Assembly (NCBI RefSeq): GCF_000622245.1
Contig: NZ_JHXW01000011.1
Location: 1-64,000 of the forward strand
Length of the DNA: 64,000 bases
Direction: 5' to 3'
Source: Fusobacterium perfoetens ATCC 29250
GTDB lineage: Bacteria; Fusobacteriota; Fusobacteriia; Fusobacteriales; Fusobacteriaceae
Below are positions 48,787-57,938 of this stretch, one piece after another. Made by a program: the position numbers and the translations under genes. The notes beneath the pieces were generated by a model that made no database searches, was not told the origin of the DNA, and saw nothing but the letters and a program-made list of their open reading frames with translations. Numbering within the stretch: the first letter of the stretch is position 1; every line of letters begins with the position of its first letter.

Positions 48787-48815
48787 ATTATATAACTATG
48801 TACTAAAAAAGTCAA
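48787..48815 (-). promoter_or_regulatory. Sigma-70 promoter of the lipid-anchored hydrolase gene
   Basis: On the minus strand TTGACT (48810-48815) and a perfect TATAAT (48787-48792) are 17 bases apart. Confidence 0.75.
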
Positions 48816-48833
48816 ATGTTTTTTAAAACAGTT

Positions 48834-48885
48834 GTATATGTTTAAATAATATCAACGAAATTAAATTAAAGTTCAAAACATATAC
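48834..48885. promoter_or_regulatory. Inverted repeat in the divergent intergenic region
   Basis: GTATATGTTT (48834-48843) and AAACATATAC (48876-48885) are perfect inverted copies 32 bases apart, between the hydrolase promoter and the regulator gene. They could be paired operator half-sites. Confidence 0.4.
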
Positions 48886-49005
48886 ATAAAAGATAAAATG
48901 ATAGTAAATAATATATATAATGAATAGTGTGGGAGATTATTTTTTAGAATCCTTGATAAAATAATAAAAAAGTGGTTTAATTATAATAATAAGGAGGGGA
49001 TTTTT

Positions 49006-50322
49006 ATGAGTATAAATAGAAAAAATTTAGATATATTAGAAGAACTAGCAGAAAAGAAAAAACTACCTTTATCATATTTTTCAGAAAAATATCAAGTAAG
49101 TGAGAGAAATATAAGATATAGCATAGAAAATCTTAACTTCTACTTATTAAAATCCTCTCTTCATGAAATATTTTTAAAAAAAGGTGAATTAGAATGGATA
49201 TGTTCTAAGGAAGAATTAAAAAATTTTATAAAAAATATTAATATAAATAACTATATTTTTTCAAAAGAAGAGAGGGAAAACTATATTTTAATAAGTTATC
49301 TTTTTTCAGATAGTGTAAAGATAGCAAATATAGAAAAGTATTTAAAAGTAAGTCGTCCTACTATAAAAAAAGATTTAATATCTCTAAATAAATATTTAAA
49401 AGAATTTGAATTAGAATTTATAAGAAAAGAGAATAATATTTTAATAGAGGGAAAAGAAAAAAAATTAAGACATTTAAAACTTTTAAAACTTTTAGAATAT
49501 ATAGAAGTAAAAGATGGAAAGATTGAATTTATACCTAAGATTTATATTACCGAAAGAGAAGAAATTGAATTTATAAAAAAATATTTAGAGAATATAGATA
49601 TTTCACAATTTTGGGAAATAATTTTAGATATAGAAAAAGAGCTTAATGTAAAGTTTGATGAAAAATTTAAAACACTTATGTACCTTTATTTAATACCTAC
49701 AATGGAAAGAATAAAGAAAAATAATATTATAATAAAGAAAGATAATAGCGAGTTTTTAAGAAATCTTAGTGACTATAAAATTATAAGAAGAATACTTACT
49801 AAGATTATTCCAGAAAATTTAGATTATGAATTTTTACATTTGACTGAATATTTTATAAGTGGGTACTATTCAAGTGATTTTTCGGAAAATATTTCAATAG
49901 TTAATAAATTTATAGAGGAATTTTGTAAAAAAATTTCTCAATCTCTTAATTTTAATTTTGTAGAATCAGAAGAATATAAACAAGAAATATTAAGATATTT
50001 ATTACCAGCTGTATATCGTATAAAAAATAATTTCTTTTTAATAAAAAATCATGAAAAATATAGTGGAAATAATAAAATATATGAAAATGTAAAAAAAGCA
50101 GTATTAGAATGTAATTGTATATTAAAAGAGCCTTTTAGAGAAGATGAAATAGTTTTTCTTGCAAAAACAAGTGAAAAATATATTGAAATAAAAAAATCAG
50201 AGAAAATTTCATTAAAAAAATTAATTTCAATAATCAATGAAAATAAAAATATCCTAGAAAGTGAGCAATTTATAGATACTCTTTTATTAACCTTTGGAGA
50301 TAAAATAGAAGATGATAGATAA
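49006..50322 (+). CDS. HTH transcriptional regulator of the Mga/BglG-like type
   Basis: This 438-residue protein has two N-terminal helix-turn-helix regions (about 14-35, LSYFSEKYQVSERNIRYSIENL; and about 108-135, VSRPTIKKDLISLNKYL). The long helical remainder resembles PRD-type or Mga-type regulators, but I cannot place conserved PRD histidines with confidence. It lies directly upstream of a PTS permease gene and probably controls it in response to PTS phosphorylation. GGAGGGG precedes the start. Confidence 0.72.
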   Translation: MSINRKNLDILEELAEKKKLPLSYFSEKYQVSERNIRYSIENLNFYLLKSSLHEIFLKKGELEWICSKEELKNFIKNININNYIFSKEERENYILISYLFSDSVKIANIEKYLKVSRPTIKKDLISLNKYLKEFELEFIRKENNILIEGKEKKLRHLKLLKLLEYIEVKDGKIEFIPKIYITEREEIEFIKKYLENIDISQFWEIILDIEKELNVKFDEKFKTLMYLYLIPTMERIKKNNIIIKKDNSEFLRNLSDYKIIRRILTKIIPENLDYEFLHLTEYFISGYYSSDFSENISIVNKFIEEFCKKISQSLNFNFVESEEYKQEILRYLLPAVYRIKNNFFLIKNHEKYSGNNKIYENVKKAVLECNCILKEPFREDEIVFLAKTSEKYIEIKKSEKISLKKLISIINENKNILESEQFIDTLLLTFGDKIEDDR

Positions 50323-50352
50323 TTTTTTTGTGATATAGAACCTTAAAATTAA

Positions 50353-50370
50353 TTTCAAAAATTTTTGAAA
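50353..50370. promoter_or_regulatory. Perfect 18-bp palindrome upstream of the PTS promoter
   Basis: TTTCAAAAATTTTTGAAA is a perfect palindrome ending 11 bases before the -35 box, a place suited to an activator. The upstream regulator is a candidate binder. Confidence 0.5.
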
Positions 50371-50381
50371 AATAATTGATA

Positions 50382-50410
50382 TTAACAAAGAATTATATTA
50401 AATGTATAAT
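50382..50410 (+). promoter_or_regulatory. Sigma-70 promoter of the malX-malY operon
   Basis: TTAACA (50382-50387) and a perfect TATAAT (50405-50410) are 17 bases apart, 35 bases before the PTS start codon. Confidence 0.75.
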
Positions 50411-50444
50411 AAATGTATTGATATAATATAGGAGGTTCTAAAAT

Positions 50445-51977
50445 ATGAGCAAAAAAGTTGGATTTTGGGAGTTTTTCCAAGGGCTAGGAAAAACATTTAT
50501 GTTACCTGTATCTTTATTAGCTGCATGTGGTATCATGCTTGGAATTGGTAGTTCTTTTGCTAGTTCAGTAACAGCTGAGATTTTACCTTTCTTAAAAATT
50601 CCTGTAATAAAATTATTCTTTGAATTTATGTCTACTATTGGTTCTTTTGCTTTTTCAAATTTACCAATGATGTTTGCTATGGCAATCCCATTAGGTCTAG
50701 CAAGACAAGATAAAGGAGTGGCTGCCTTTTCTGGATTTGTAGGATTTATAATGGCTAGTATGACAGCAAACTTCTTCTTAAAAGTAACAGGAACTTTGGC
50801 TACTCCTGAAAATATGAAAGCAGCTGGACAAGCTATGGTTTATGGAATCCAAAGTGTTGATGTTGGAGTTTTAGGTGGAGTTATAATCGGGGTTATCGTT
50901 TATAAAATTCACGACAGATATTGTGAAATAAAATTACCTGACGCTTTAGCTTTCTTTGGTGGTTCAAGATTTGTACCTATTGCTACTGCAGTAGTAGTTG
51001 GAGTTGTTGGAATAGTAATACCTTTAATTTGGCCTTTCTTTAATGGAATTATCATTAAAATTGGAGAACTTATTGGAAAAGCTGGAGTATTTGGACCATT
51101 AGTATTTGGAGCTGGAGAAGGAATCTTAAGACCATTTGGATTACACCATATCTTAGTTGCTATGATAAGATTTACATCAGCTGGAGGAGAGGCTGTTGTT
51201 AATGGTGAAACAGTTTATGGAGCTTTAAGTATATTCTATAAAGAGTTTGCTAATGGAGTATTAGACCCTAATGTAACAAGATTTTTATCACAAGGTAAAA
51301 TGCCTTCATATTTATTTGGATTACCAGCTGTAGCTTTAGCTATATATCACACAGCTAGACCAGAAAATAGAAAGAAAATAAAAGGACTTTTAGCTTCTGG
51401 AGTAGTAGCTTGTATGGTTGGAGGAATTACTGAGCCATTAGAATTTATATTCTTATTCTTATCACCTGTTTTATATCTTTTCCACTGTATAATGGTTGGA
51501 CTTGGATTTATGACAATGGGAATTTTAAAAGTAGCTATTGGAAACACAGATGGAAACATAATTGACTTTATAGTATTTGGAGTTTTACAAGGATTTAGAA
51601 CAAAATGGTATCTTGTAATTCCTGTGGGAATTATTTGGTTTATAATTTACTATGTAGTATTCAAATATGCTATAGTTAAATTTGATTTAAAAACTCCAGG
51701 AAGAGAAGTTATTACAGATGAATCTAATGTTAAATTAGGTGGATATGACGCTGAAAGACTTTTAAAAGCTTTAGGTGGAAAAGAAAATATAGTTTCTTTA
51801 GATAACTGTATTACAAGATTAAGACTTGTTTTAAATGATACAAGTATTATAAATGAAGAGGAAATAAAAGCAACAGGAGCTATAGCTGTAGTAAAACTAG
51901 ATGCTAGTAACTTACAAGTTATAATTGGACCTCAAGTACATGTTGTAAAAAATAAATTAGATAAACTTATAAAGTAG
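50445..51977 (+). CDS. malX: PTS glucose/maltose-type EIICB component (MalX-like)
   Basis: This 510-residue membrane protein imports and phosphorylates a sugar. The EIIC part (about 1-410) holds about ten helices with GAGEGILRPFGLHH (222-235) and the substrate motif GGITEPLEF (326-334). The EIIB domain (about 433-510) has the phosphorylated Cys455 in SLDNCITRLR. No EIIA is fused. It is followed after 12 bases by a MalY-like gene, the same order as E. coli malX-malY. GGAGG precedes ATG. Confidence 0.9.
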   Translation: MSKKVGFWEFFQGLGKTFMLPVSLLAACGIMLGIGSSFASSVTAEILPFLKIPVIKLFFEFMSTIGSFAFSNLPMMFAMAIPLGLARQDKGVAAFSGFVGFIMASMTANFFLKVTGTLATPENMKAAGQAMVYGIQSVDVGVLGGVIIGVIVYKIHDRYCEIKLPDALAFFGGSRFVPIATAVVVGVVGIVIPLIWPFFNGIIIKIGELIGKAGVFGPLVFGAGEGILRPFGLHHILVAMIRFTSAGGEAVVNGETVYGALSIFYKEFANGVLDPNVTRFLSQGKMPSYLFGLPAVALAIYHTARPENRKKIKGLLASGVVACMVGGITEPLEFIFLFLSPVLYLFHCIMVGLGFMTMGILKVAIGNTDGNIIDFIVFGVLQGFRTKWYLVIPVGIIWFIIYYVVFKYAIVKFDLKTPGREVITDESNVKLGGYDAERLLKALGGKENIVSLDNCITRLRLVLNDTSIINEEEIKATGAIAVVKLDASNLQVIIGPQVHVVKNKLDKLIK

Positions 51978-51989
51978 TGGTGAAGAAAA

Positions 51990-53162
51990 ATGAATTTTGA
52001 TACTGTCATTGATAGAAAAGGGACATATTGCACACAATGGGATTTTGTAAAAGATAGATTTGGAAAAGAAGGGCTATTACCTTTTACTATTTCAGATATG
52101 GATTTAGAATCTTCAAAGGAAATAATAGAAGCCCTTATAAAAAGAGTTAATCACGGAGTTTTTGGATATAGTAGATGGAATCATGAGGACTTTAAAAATT
52201 CAATAGAATTTTGGTATAATACAAGATTTAATTATCAAATAGATAAAGAATGGATATTATATGCTCCAAGTGTAATCTATGCTATTTCAAAATTTATAAA
52301 AATGAAATCAAATGTAGGAGATGGTGTCCTTATAAATACACCTGGATATGATGGATTTTTTAAAGTGATTGCTGATAATGATAGAAAAATAATATCATCT
52401 CCACTTGTAAAAAATGGAAACAATTATGAGATTGATTTTGAAGATTTTGAAGAAAAATGTAAAACTTGTAAAATTTTCTTAATGTGTAGTCCTCATAATC
52501 CTGTTGGAAAGGTTTGGAGTGTTGAGGAACTAAAGAAAATCATCTCTATTTGTAAAAAATATAATGTCTTTATAATCTCTGACGAAATTCACATGGATAT
52601 TGTTTATAGTGGAAAACACATACCAGTGTTAGAAGTAGCAGGAGATTACATAGATAATATTGTACTATGTACAGCAGCATCAAAAACTTTTAATATTCCA
52701 GCTTTGGGAGGAGCTTATCTTTTCTGTACTACGGCTAAAGACAGAGATGAGTATTTAAGAATATTAAAAAATAGAGATGCTTTATCTTCACCATCTATTC
52801 TTGGAATAATAGGTACAATTACAGCCTATAATCAATGTGGTTACTGGGTAGATGAGCTTTTGAAATATACAAAATCAAATATTGAATTTGTAAAAGATTA
52901 TTTAGAAAAAAATATTCCAGAGTTAAGTTGTGATATTCCTGATGGGTGTTACTTTGCTTGGATTGATTTTTCAAAATTAAATATATCTAGTGAAGAATTT
53001 CAAAAAGCTTTGATAGATGTAGGAAATGTAGCTATAATGCCTGGATTGACTTATGGTGAAGCTGGAAGATTTTTCTTGAGATTAAATGTTGGATGTTCTC
53101 TTGAAAAAGTAAAAGATGGATTGAGTAGAATGAAAATTGCAGTTGATTCTTTAAAAAGATAG
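51990..53162 (+). CDS. malY: MalY/PatB-type PLP-dependent C-S beta-lyase, second copy
   Basis: This 390-residue PLP enzyme has Lys232 in AASKTFNIPALGG, SPHNPVGKVW at 167-176 and SDEIH at 197-201. The N-terminal PFTISDMD box is that of MalY. It probably cleaves cystathionine- or cysteine-type C-S bonds; E. coli MalY also represses the maltose activator MalT, but no malT is visible here. It is downstream of malX, and homologous to the gene at 10111. Confidence 0.88.
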   Translation: MNFDTVIDRKGTYCTQWDFVKDRFGKEGLLPFTISDMDLESSKEIIEALIKRVNHGVFGYSRWNHEDFKNSIEFWYNTRFNYQIDKEWILYAPSVIYAISKFIKMKSNVGDGVLINTPGYDGFFKVIADNDRKIISSPLVKNGNNYEIDFEDFEEKCKTCKIFLMCSPHNPVGKVWSVEELKKIISICKKYNVFIISDEIHMDIVYSGKHIPVLEVAGDYIDNIVLCTAASKTFNIPALGGAYLFCTTAKDRDEYLRILKNRDALSSPSILGIIGTITAYNQCGYWVDELLKYTKSNIEFVKDYLEKNIPELSCDIPDGCYFAWIDFSKLNISSEEFQKALIDVGNVAIMPGLTYGEAGRFFLRLNVGCSLEKVKDGLSRMKIAVDSLKR

Positions 53163-53211
53163 ACTATATAGATTGATTAACACAAAATAAATAGAAAAAT
53201 AAATAGGGAAT

Positions 53212-53248
53212 AAATAAGGTAGATATGGGAGTCTACCTTATTTTTTAA
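53212..53248 (+). terminator. Terminator of the malX-malY operon
   Basis: AATAAGGTAGA and TCTACCTTATT pair around TATGGGAG and run into T6. Confidence 0.9.
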
Positions 53249-53289
53249 TAAAAAAATGTATATAAACAATAATATTTTAACAAAATATA

Positions 53290-53298
53290 TGGTATAAT
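53290..53298 (+). promoter_or_regulatory. Extended -10 promoter of the type I R-M operon
   Basis: TGGTATAAT is an extended -10 element (TG-N-TATAAT), 36 bases before the hsdR start. No good -35 is seen at 17 bases. Confidence 0.55.
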
Positions 53299-53334
53299 TT
53301 AACAAAAGAGAAAATAATAAGTCGGGGTAAGATT

Positions 53335-56145
53335 ATGATGACAGAAGCAGAATTAGAAAAAAATTTAATAGATGACTTGATTGGGTTAGGATATGAGAGA
53401 ACTAATATAAAAGATGAAGAGGGATTAATTTCTAATTTAAAATCACAGTTAGAAAAGTTTAATAATATAAAGCTTAGTCAAAATGAATTTAAAAAAATAC
53501 TTATTCATCTATCTGGAGATAGTATATTTGAGAAAGCTAAAAAATTAAGAGATAGATTTGAACTTCCTACAGATAAAGGAGAGATTAAATATATATCTTT
53601 TCTTGATAGTAAAAATGTAGAAAATAATCTTTTTCAAGTAGCTAATCAAATCACAATGAAAGGACAATATGAAAATAGATATGATGTAACTATTCTTGTA
53701 AATGGACTTCCATTGGTACAGATAGAACTTAAGAAAAAAACAATCCAATTAAAAAAAGCTTTTTATCAAATACAAAGATATCAAAGACATTCATATTCAT
53801 ATAAAACTCTTTTTCAATATATTCAAATTTTTGTAATCAGTAATGAGGAAAATACAAGATATTTTTCTAATAATAAAGAGTTAAAATATGAATTTACTTT
53901 CCCTTGGGCTGATGAGTATAACCTAAAGAAAAATAGATTAACTGATTTTACAAAAACTTTCTTAGATAAAAAACATCTTGGAAATATGCTTACTAAATAT
54001 ATAGTTACTAATGAAACTCAAAAAGCTCTTATGATATTAAGACCATACCAATATTATGCTGTTGAAAAAATAATAGACAGGGTAAAAACTTCTCCAGGTA
54101 TGAATGGATATATTTGGCATACTACAGGAAGTGGAAAAACTCTGACATCATTTAAGGCTAGTCAAATAATATCTACTCTTGATGAAGTAGAAAAAGTTGT
54201 TTTTTGTGTAGATAGAAAAGACTTAGACTATCAAACATCAAAGGAATTTAACGCCTTTGCTCCAGGTTCAATAAGTCGTGTAGAAGATACAGACGAATTT
54301 GTAAAAAATATGTTAAATGGAACTAATAAAGTGGTGGTAACTACCATTCAAAAGTTAAATAATGCCATTAGTAAACCATATTATCTAAAAAGAATGGAGA
54401 AAATAAAAGATAAAAGACTTGTATTTATTTTTGATGAATGTCATAGAACACAGTTTGGAGAAACTCATTCAAGAATTGATAACTTTTTTACTAATAAACA
54501 ATTTTTCGGATTTACAGGAACACCAATATTTTCAGAAAATGCTGTAAAGTATAAAACAACTGCTGATTTATTTGGGCAAAGACTTCATACTTATACAATA
54601 AAAGAAGCTATAGATGATGAAAATGTATTAGGTTTTTCAGTAGAGTATTACTCTACTTTTAATTTAAAAGATGAAAATGGAGATGATTTATCTCCTGATG
54701 AGATGATAGAAAATGGAATTGACACAAAAGAGGTATTTTCAAAAAGAGAAAGACTTGAAAATATAGTTGATTTTATAATTAAAAATCATAATGCTAAAAC
54801 TTCTCATGGAGAATATCAAAGTATATTTGCTATAAGTGATATAAATACTTTAATTGAATATTACAATATTTTTAAAGAAAAAAATACAAATTTAAGAATA
54901 GCAAGTATTTTTACCTATGAAGCCAATGTAGATTTAGCTAATGACGAGGGAACTTTTGAGGTAGAGGGAGATGAGTGTAAACACCCAAGAGAACACCTTG
55001 ATAGAATGGTAGCTGACTACAATAAAATGTTTGGAGATAATTTTAATCTTAATGCTGAAAATGGTTTCAATAGTTATTTCATAGATATTTCAAAAAAATT
55101 AAAAGAGAGAAAAATAGATATACTACTTGTAGTAAATATGTTTTTAACAGGTTTTGACAGTAAATATCTAAATACTTTGTATGTAGATAAAAATTTGAAA
55201 TATCATGGACTTATACAAGCATATTCAAGAACTAATAGAATTTTAAATGTAAATAAACCTCATGGAAATATTGTATGTTTTAGAAATCTAAAGAAAAGAA
55301 CAGATGAGGCTATAAGATTATTCTCTGATGAGAGTGCTTGTGAAACTGTGCTTATGAAAAGTTATGGGGAATATGTAGAGATTTTTAATGACTATTTAAA
55401 AACTTTAAGAGCTTTGGCTGAAAATTCACAAGAGGTAGATAACTTAGAAACAGAGGAAAATAAACTATCATTTATTGAAACATTTAAAAATCTTTTAAGG
55501 GTAATGAATAAATTAACAAGCTTTTCAACTTTCTCATATGATGATTTGAATATTTCACAAGATGATTTTGAATCATATAAAAGTAAATATATAGATATGT
55601 ATGATACTTTGGTAGGGCAAGGAACAAAAAATAATGGAGATAAAACTTCTATTATAGATGAGATTGATTTTGAAATTGAATTACTAGCTAAAGATAATAT
55701 AAATGTAAGCTATATTATATCTTTGCTTAAAAATCTTGATAGTAAGGAAGCTACATTTGTAAAAGATGTAGAATATATTTTAAAAACTATTGATAGTGTT
55801 CCGAGCTTAAAAAATAAAAGGGAATTACTAGAGAGATTTATAGAAGAAAATAGAGAAATATTCACAATAGAATCAAAAGAAGATGTAGAAGATAAATTAT
55901 CTGAATATATGCAAGAACAAAAGAAAAAAGCTATTGAAGAATTAATAACAGAGGAAGAATTAAAGGCTGATAAAGTAAATAATATAATAGAAAAATGTGA
56001 GTTTACAGAGAAAAAGCCAGAAGTGGCAGATATAAAAGAATCTTTTGTAACAAGACCAAGTATTTTAAAATTAAATAAAAGAATTGAAGATATACAACAC
56101 AAAATAGAAAGTATTATAGAAAAGTTTAATTTCTTTAATATGTAG
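53335..56145 (+). CDS. hsdR: Type I restriction enzyme R subunit
   Basis: This 936-residue ATP-dependent translocase and nuclease cuts unmodified DNA with HsdM and HsdS. The nuclease core is Asp117 in YDVTI and Glu131-Leu-Lys133 in QIELKKK (PD-(D/E)xK). The motor has Walker A HTTGSGKT at 262-269 and DECHRTQFGE at 367-376, followed by FTGTP and QAYSRTNRI. The C-terminal part is helical. The type resembles EcoR124. An additional mrr-like and a GIY-YIG gene lie between it and hsdM. Confidence 0.96.
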   Translation: MMTEAELEKNLIDDLIGLGYERTNIKDEEGLISNLKSQLEKFNNIKLSQNEFKKILIHLSGDSIFEKAKKLRDRFELPTDKGEIKYISFLDSKNVENNLFQVANQITMKGQYENRYDVTILVNGLPLVQIELKKKTIQLKKAFYQIQRYQRHSYSYKTLFQYIQIFVISNEENTRYFSNNKELKYEFTFPWADEYNLKKNRLTDFTKTFLDKKHLGNMLTKYIVTNETQKALMILRPYQYYAVEKIIDRVKTSPGMNGYIWHTTGSGKTLTSFKASQIISTLDEVEKVVFCVDRKDLDYQTSKEFNAFAPGSISRVEDTDEFVKNMLNGTNKVVVTTIQKLNNAISKPYYLKRMEKIKDKRLVFIFDECHRTQFGETHSRIDNFFTNKQFFGFTGTPIFSENAVKYKTTADLFGQRLHTYTIKEAIDDENVLGFSVEYYSTFNLKDENGDDLSPDEMIENGIDTKEVFSKRERLENIVDFIIKNHNAKTSHGEYQSIFAISDINTLIEYYNIFKEKNTNLRIASIFTYEANVDLANDEGTFEVEGDECKHPREHLDRMVADYNKMFGDNFNLNAENGFNSYFIDISKKLKERKIDILLVVNMFLTGFDSKYLNTLYVDKNLKYHGLIQAYSRTNRILNVNKPHGNIVCFRNLKKRTDEAIRLFSDESACETVLMKSYGEYVEIFNDYLKTLRALAENSQEVDNLETEENKLSFIETFKNLLRVMNKLTSFSTFSYDDLNISQDDFESYKSKYIDMYDTLVGQGTKNNGDKTSIIDEIDFEIELLAKDNINVSYIISLLKNLDSKEATFVKDVEYILKTIDSVPSLKNKRELLERFIEENREIFTIESKEDVEDKLSEYMQEQKKKAIEELITEEELKADKVNNIIEKCEFTEKKPEVADIKESFVTRPSILKLNKRIEDIQHKIESIIEKFNFFNM

Positions 56146-56157
56146 GGAGTGAATAAA

Positions 56158-57075
56158 ATGATACCAAAATATAATGAAATGTATAGAGAGATTTTAGAAG
56201 TATTAAAGAATGGGGAAGCTTATCCTTTTAAAGAAGTAAAAGAGCTTGTTGCTGAAATATTAAGTCTTTCGGAAGAGGAAAGAAATGAAAGACTGGAAAG
56301 TGGAAAGAAAAAATATGATGATAGAATAAGTTGGGGTTGCACTTATTTAAAAAGGGCTGGGTTAGTAGAAAATACTAAAAGAGGAGTTGTAAGAATAACT
56401 AATAAAGGTTTAGAGTTATTAGAAAGTAATCCTGAAAAAATAGATAATAATTTATTATCTACCTATAAAGAGTTTACTAATTTTTTAAAAAGAAATAAAA
56501 AAGATGAGATACAAAATATAAAAGAAAAAATAGAAGAAAAAAATCAAACACCTCAAGATGTATTAGAAGAATCCTTTAAAGAAATAAATAAAATATTAGA
56601 AGAAGAAATTTTAGAGGAAGTATTAAGACAAAGCCCAGAATTTTTTGAATATCTTGTTGTAAAATTATTGCAAAAAATAGGATATGGAAGTTTAATATCT
56701 GAATCAGGGATAGTAACAAAAAAAAGTAATGATGAAGGAATAGATGGAATTATAAAACAAGATAAATTAGGTTTTGATTCTATATATATTCAAGCTAAAA
56801 AATGGGATAGAGAAACTACTGTAAGTAGACCAGAAATACAAAAATTTGTAGGAGCTTTGGGAGGAAAAGGAGCAAGTAAAGGACTTTTTATAACAACAGC
56901 TAAATTTTCAGATGGAGCTATGAAATATTCAAAAGAACAACATATAGCAAAAGTTGTCCTTATAGATGGAAGAAAGTTAGCAAAATTGATGATTGAATAT
57001 AATGTAGGTGTTTCAGTAGAAAGTACTTATGAAATAAAAAGAATTGATAGTGATTTTTTTGAAAATATAGATTAA
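56158..57075 (+). CDS. Mrr-like restriction endonuclease
   Basis: This 305-residue protein has an N-terminal Mrr winged-helix domain (about 1-95, WGCTYLKRAGLVE, RGVVRIT) and a C-terminal Mrr catalytic domain with Asp196 in DEGIDGII and Gln212-x-Lys214 in IQAKKW. Mrr enzymes cut modified or foreign DNA. It is 12 bases from hsdR. I start at ATG 56158, preceded by GGGAG, rather than at the GTG at 56149 that lies inside that site. A linker at about 110-150 is rich in Lys and Glu. Confidence 0.9.
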   Translation: MIPKYNEMYREILEVLKNGEAYPFKEVKELVAEILSLSEEERNERLESGKKKYDDRISWGCTYLKRAGLVENTKRGVVRITNKGLELLESNPEKIDNNLLSTYKEFTNFLKRNKKDEIQNIKEKIEEKNQTPQDVLEESFKEINKILEEEILEEVLRQSPEFFEYLVVKLLQKIGYGSLISESGIVTKKSNDEGIDGIIKQDKLGFDSIYIQAKKWDRETTVSRPEIQKFVGALGGKGASKGLFITTAKFSDGAMKYSKEQHIAKVVLIDGRKLAKLMIEYNVGVSVESTYEIKRIDSDFFENID

Positions 57076-57094
57076 GATAAAAAAAGGAAATATT

Positions 57095-57910
57095 ATGAAA
57101 ATACAGCAAATATTTAATGAATTAACAGATTTGAATGATATGAATTATAGATTTCATTTAGCAAAACCAGCAAGTGAAAGACCCTCAGATGTATTAGCTC
57201 GTTCAAGAGAAGATTGGCTAGGGTGGCAGATATATAAAGAAAGAGAAAATGGAGAGAGATTTCCTTATCCTGTGAAATATATTTTTAGTTTTGCACAATT
57301 ATCAGGAAATGAATTTATTTTTGGTGGAATATTCGAGATTTTAGATAGAAGTGGAAAAGAATATAAGGTTAAATATGTAGATAAATATCAAGATTTAATA
57401 GGAAGAGTTGTATTAACATATACTGGAAAAAATAAAAGAGGAACTGTTTTCAGACCTAGTCATATCTTGGAAAATTCAGAAATAATTGAAATTTATAAAA
57501 GTGCATATAAAGGAGAAAAATTTCCTGGTATAGAAAATATAAATCATACTTATAAACAACTAAGAATAGTTTATGATAATAAACTAGAGGATTGGAAAAA
57601 TATACTTAGTAATATAAAAGGAATTTATCTTTTGACAGATACTAAAACAGGAAAACATTATGTAGGTTCTGCTAAAGGTGTGGATAGTATATATGGAAGA
57701 TGGAGTAATTATATTTATGGATTTGATGGTGGGAATAAAGAATTAATAAAATTGAGAAAAGAAGAAGGGGAAGAATATTTTAAAGAAAACTTTAAATTTT
57801 CGATTTTAGAAGTTTTTGGAATGAGTTTTGAAGATAAAAATATAGAAGCAAAAGAAAGTCTATGGAAAGAAAAATTAATGAGTAGACAGTTTGGATATAA
57901 TTCAAACTAG
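57095..57910 (+). CDS. GIY-YIG nuclease-domain protein with unknown N-terminal domain
   Basis: This 271-residue protein has a C-terminal GIY-YIG domain (about 172-271): GIY at 176-178, YVG at 189-191, Arg202, a Glu near 251-254 and Asn269, the usual catalytic set. I do not recognise the N-terminal domain (1-165), which contains RSREDWLGWQIYKER and FGGIFEIL; it may read DNA or modified bases, but that is speculation. It sits between mrr-like and hsdM, so it is likely a defence or accessory nuclease. The start follows AAAAGG. Confidence 0.8.
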   Translation: MKIQQIFNELTDLNDMNYRFHLAKPASERPSDVLARSREDWLGWQIYKERENGERFPYPVKYIFSFAQLSGNEFIFGGIFEILDRSGKEYKVKYVDKYQDLIGRVVLTYTGKNKRGTVFRPSHILENSEIIEIYKSAYKGEKFPGIENINHTYKQLRIVYDNKLEDWKNILSNIKGIYLLTDTKTGKHYVGSAKGVDSIYGRWSNYIYGFDGGNKELIKLRKEEGEEYFKENFKFSILEVFGMSFEDKNIEAKESLWKEKLMSRQFGYNSN

Positions 57911-57938
57911 AGATTTAAAATTGTGGAGGAAATAAATA

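Noticed and set aside
55710-56102. Minus-strand 130-residue open frame opposite the end of hsdR
   Set aside because: It is a Ser- and Phe-rich shadow of the charged C-terminus of HsdR.
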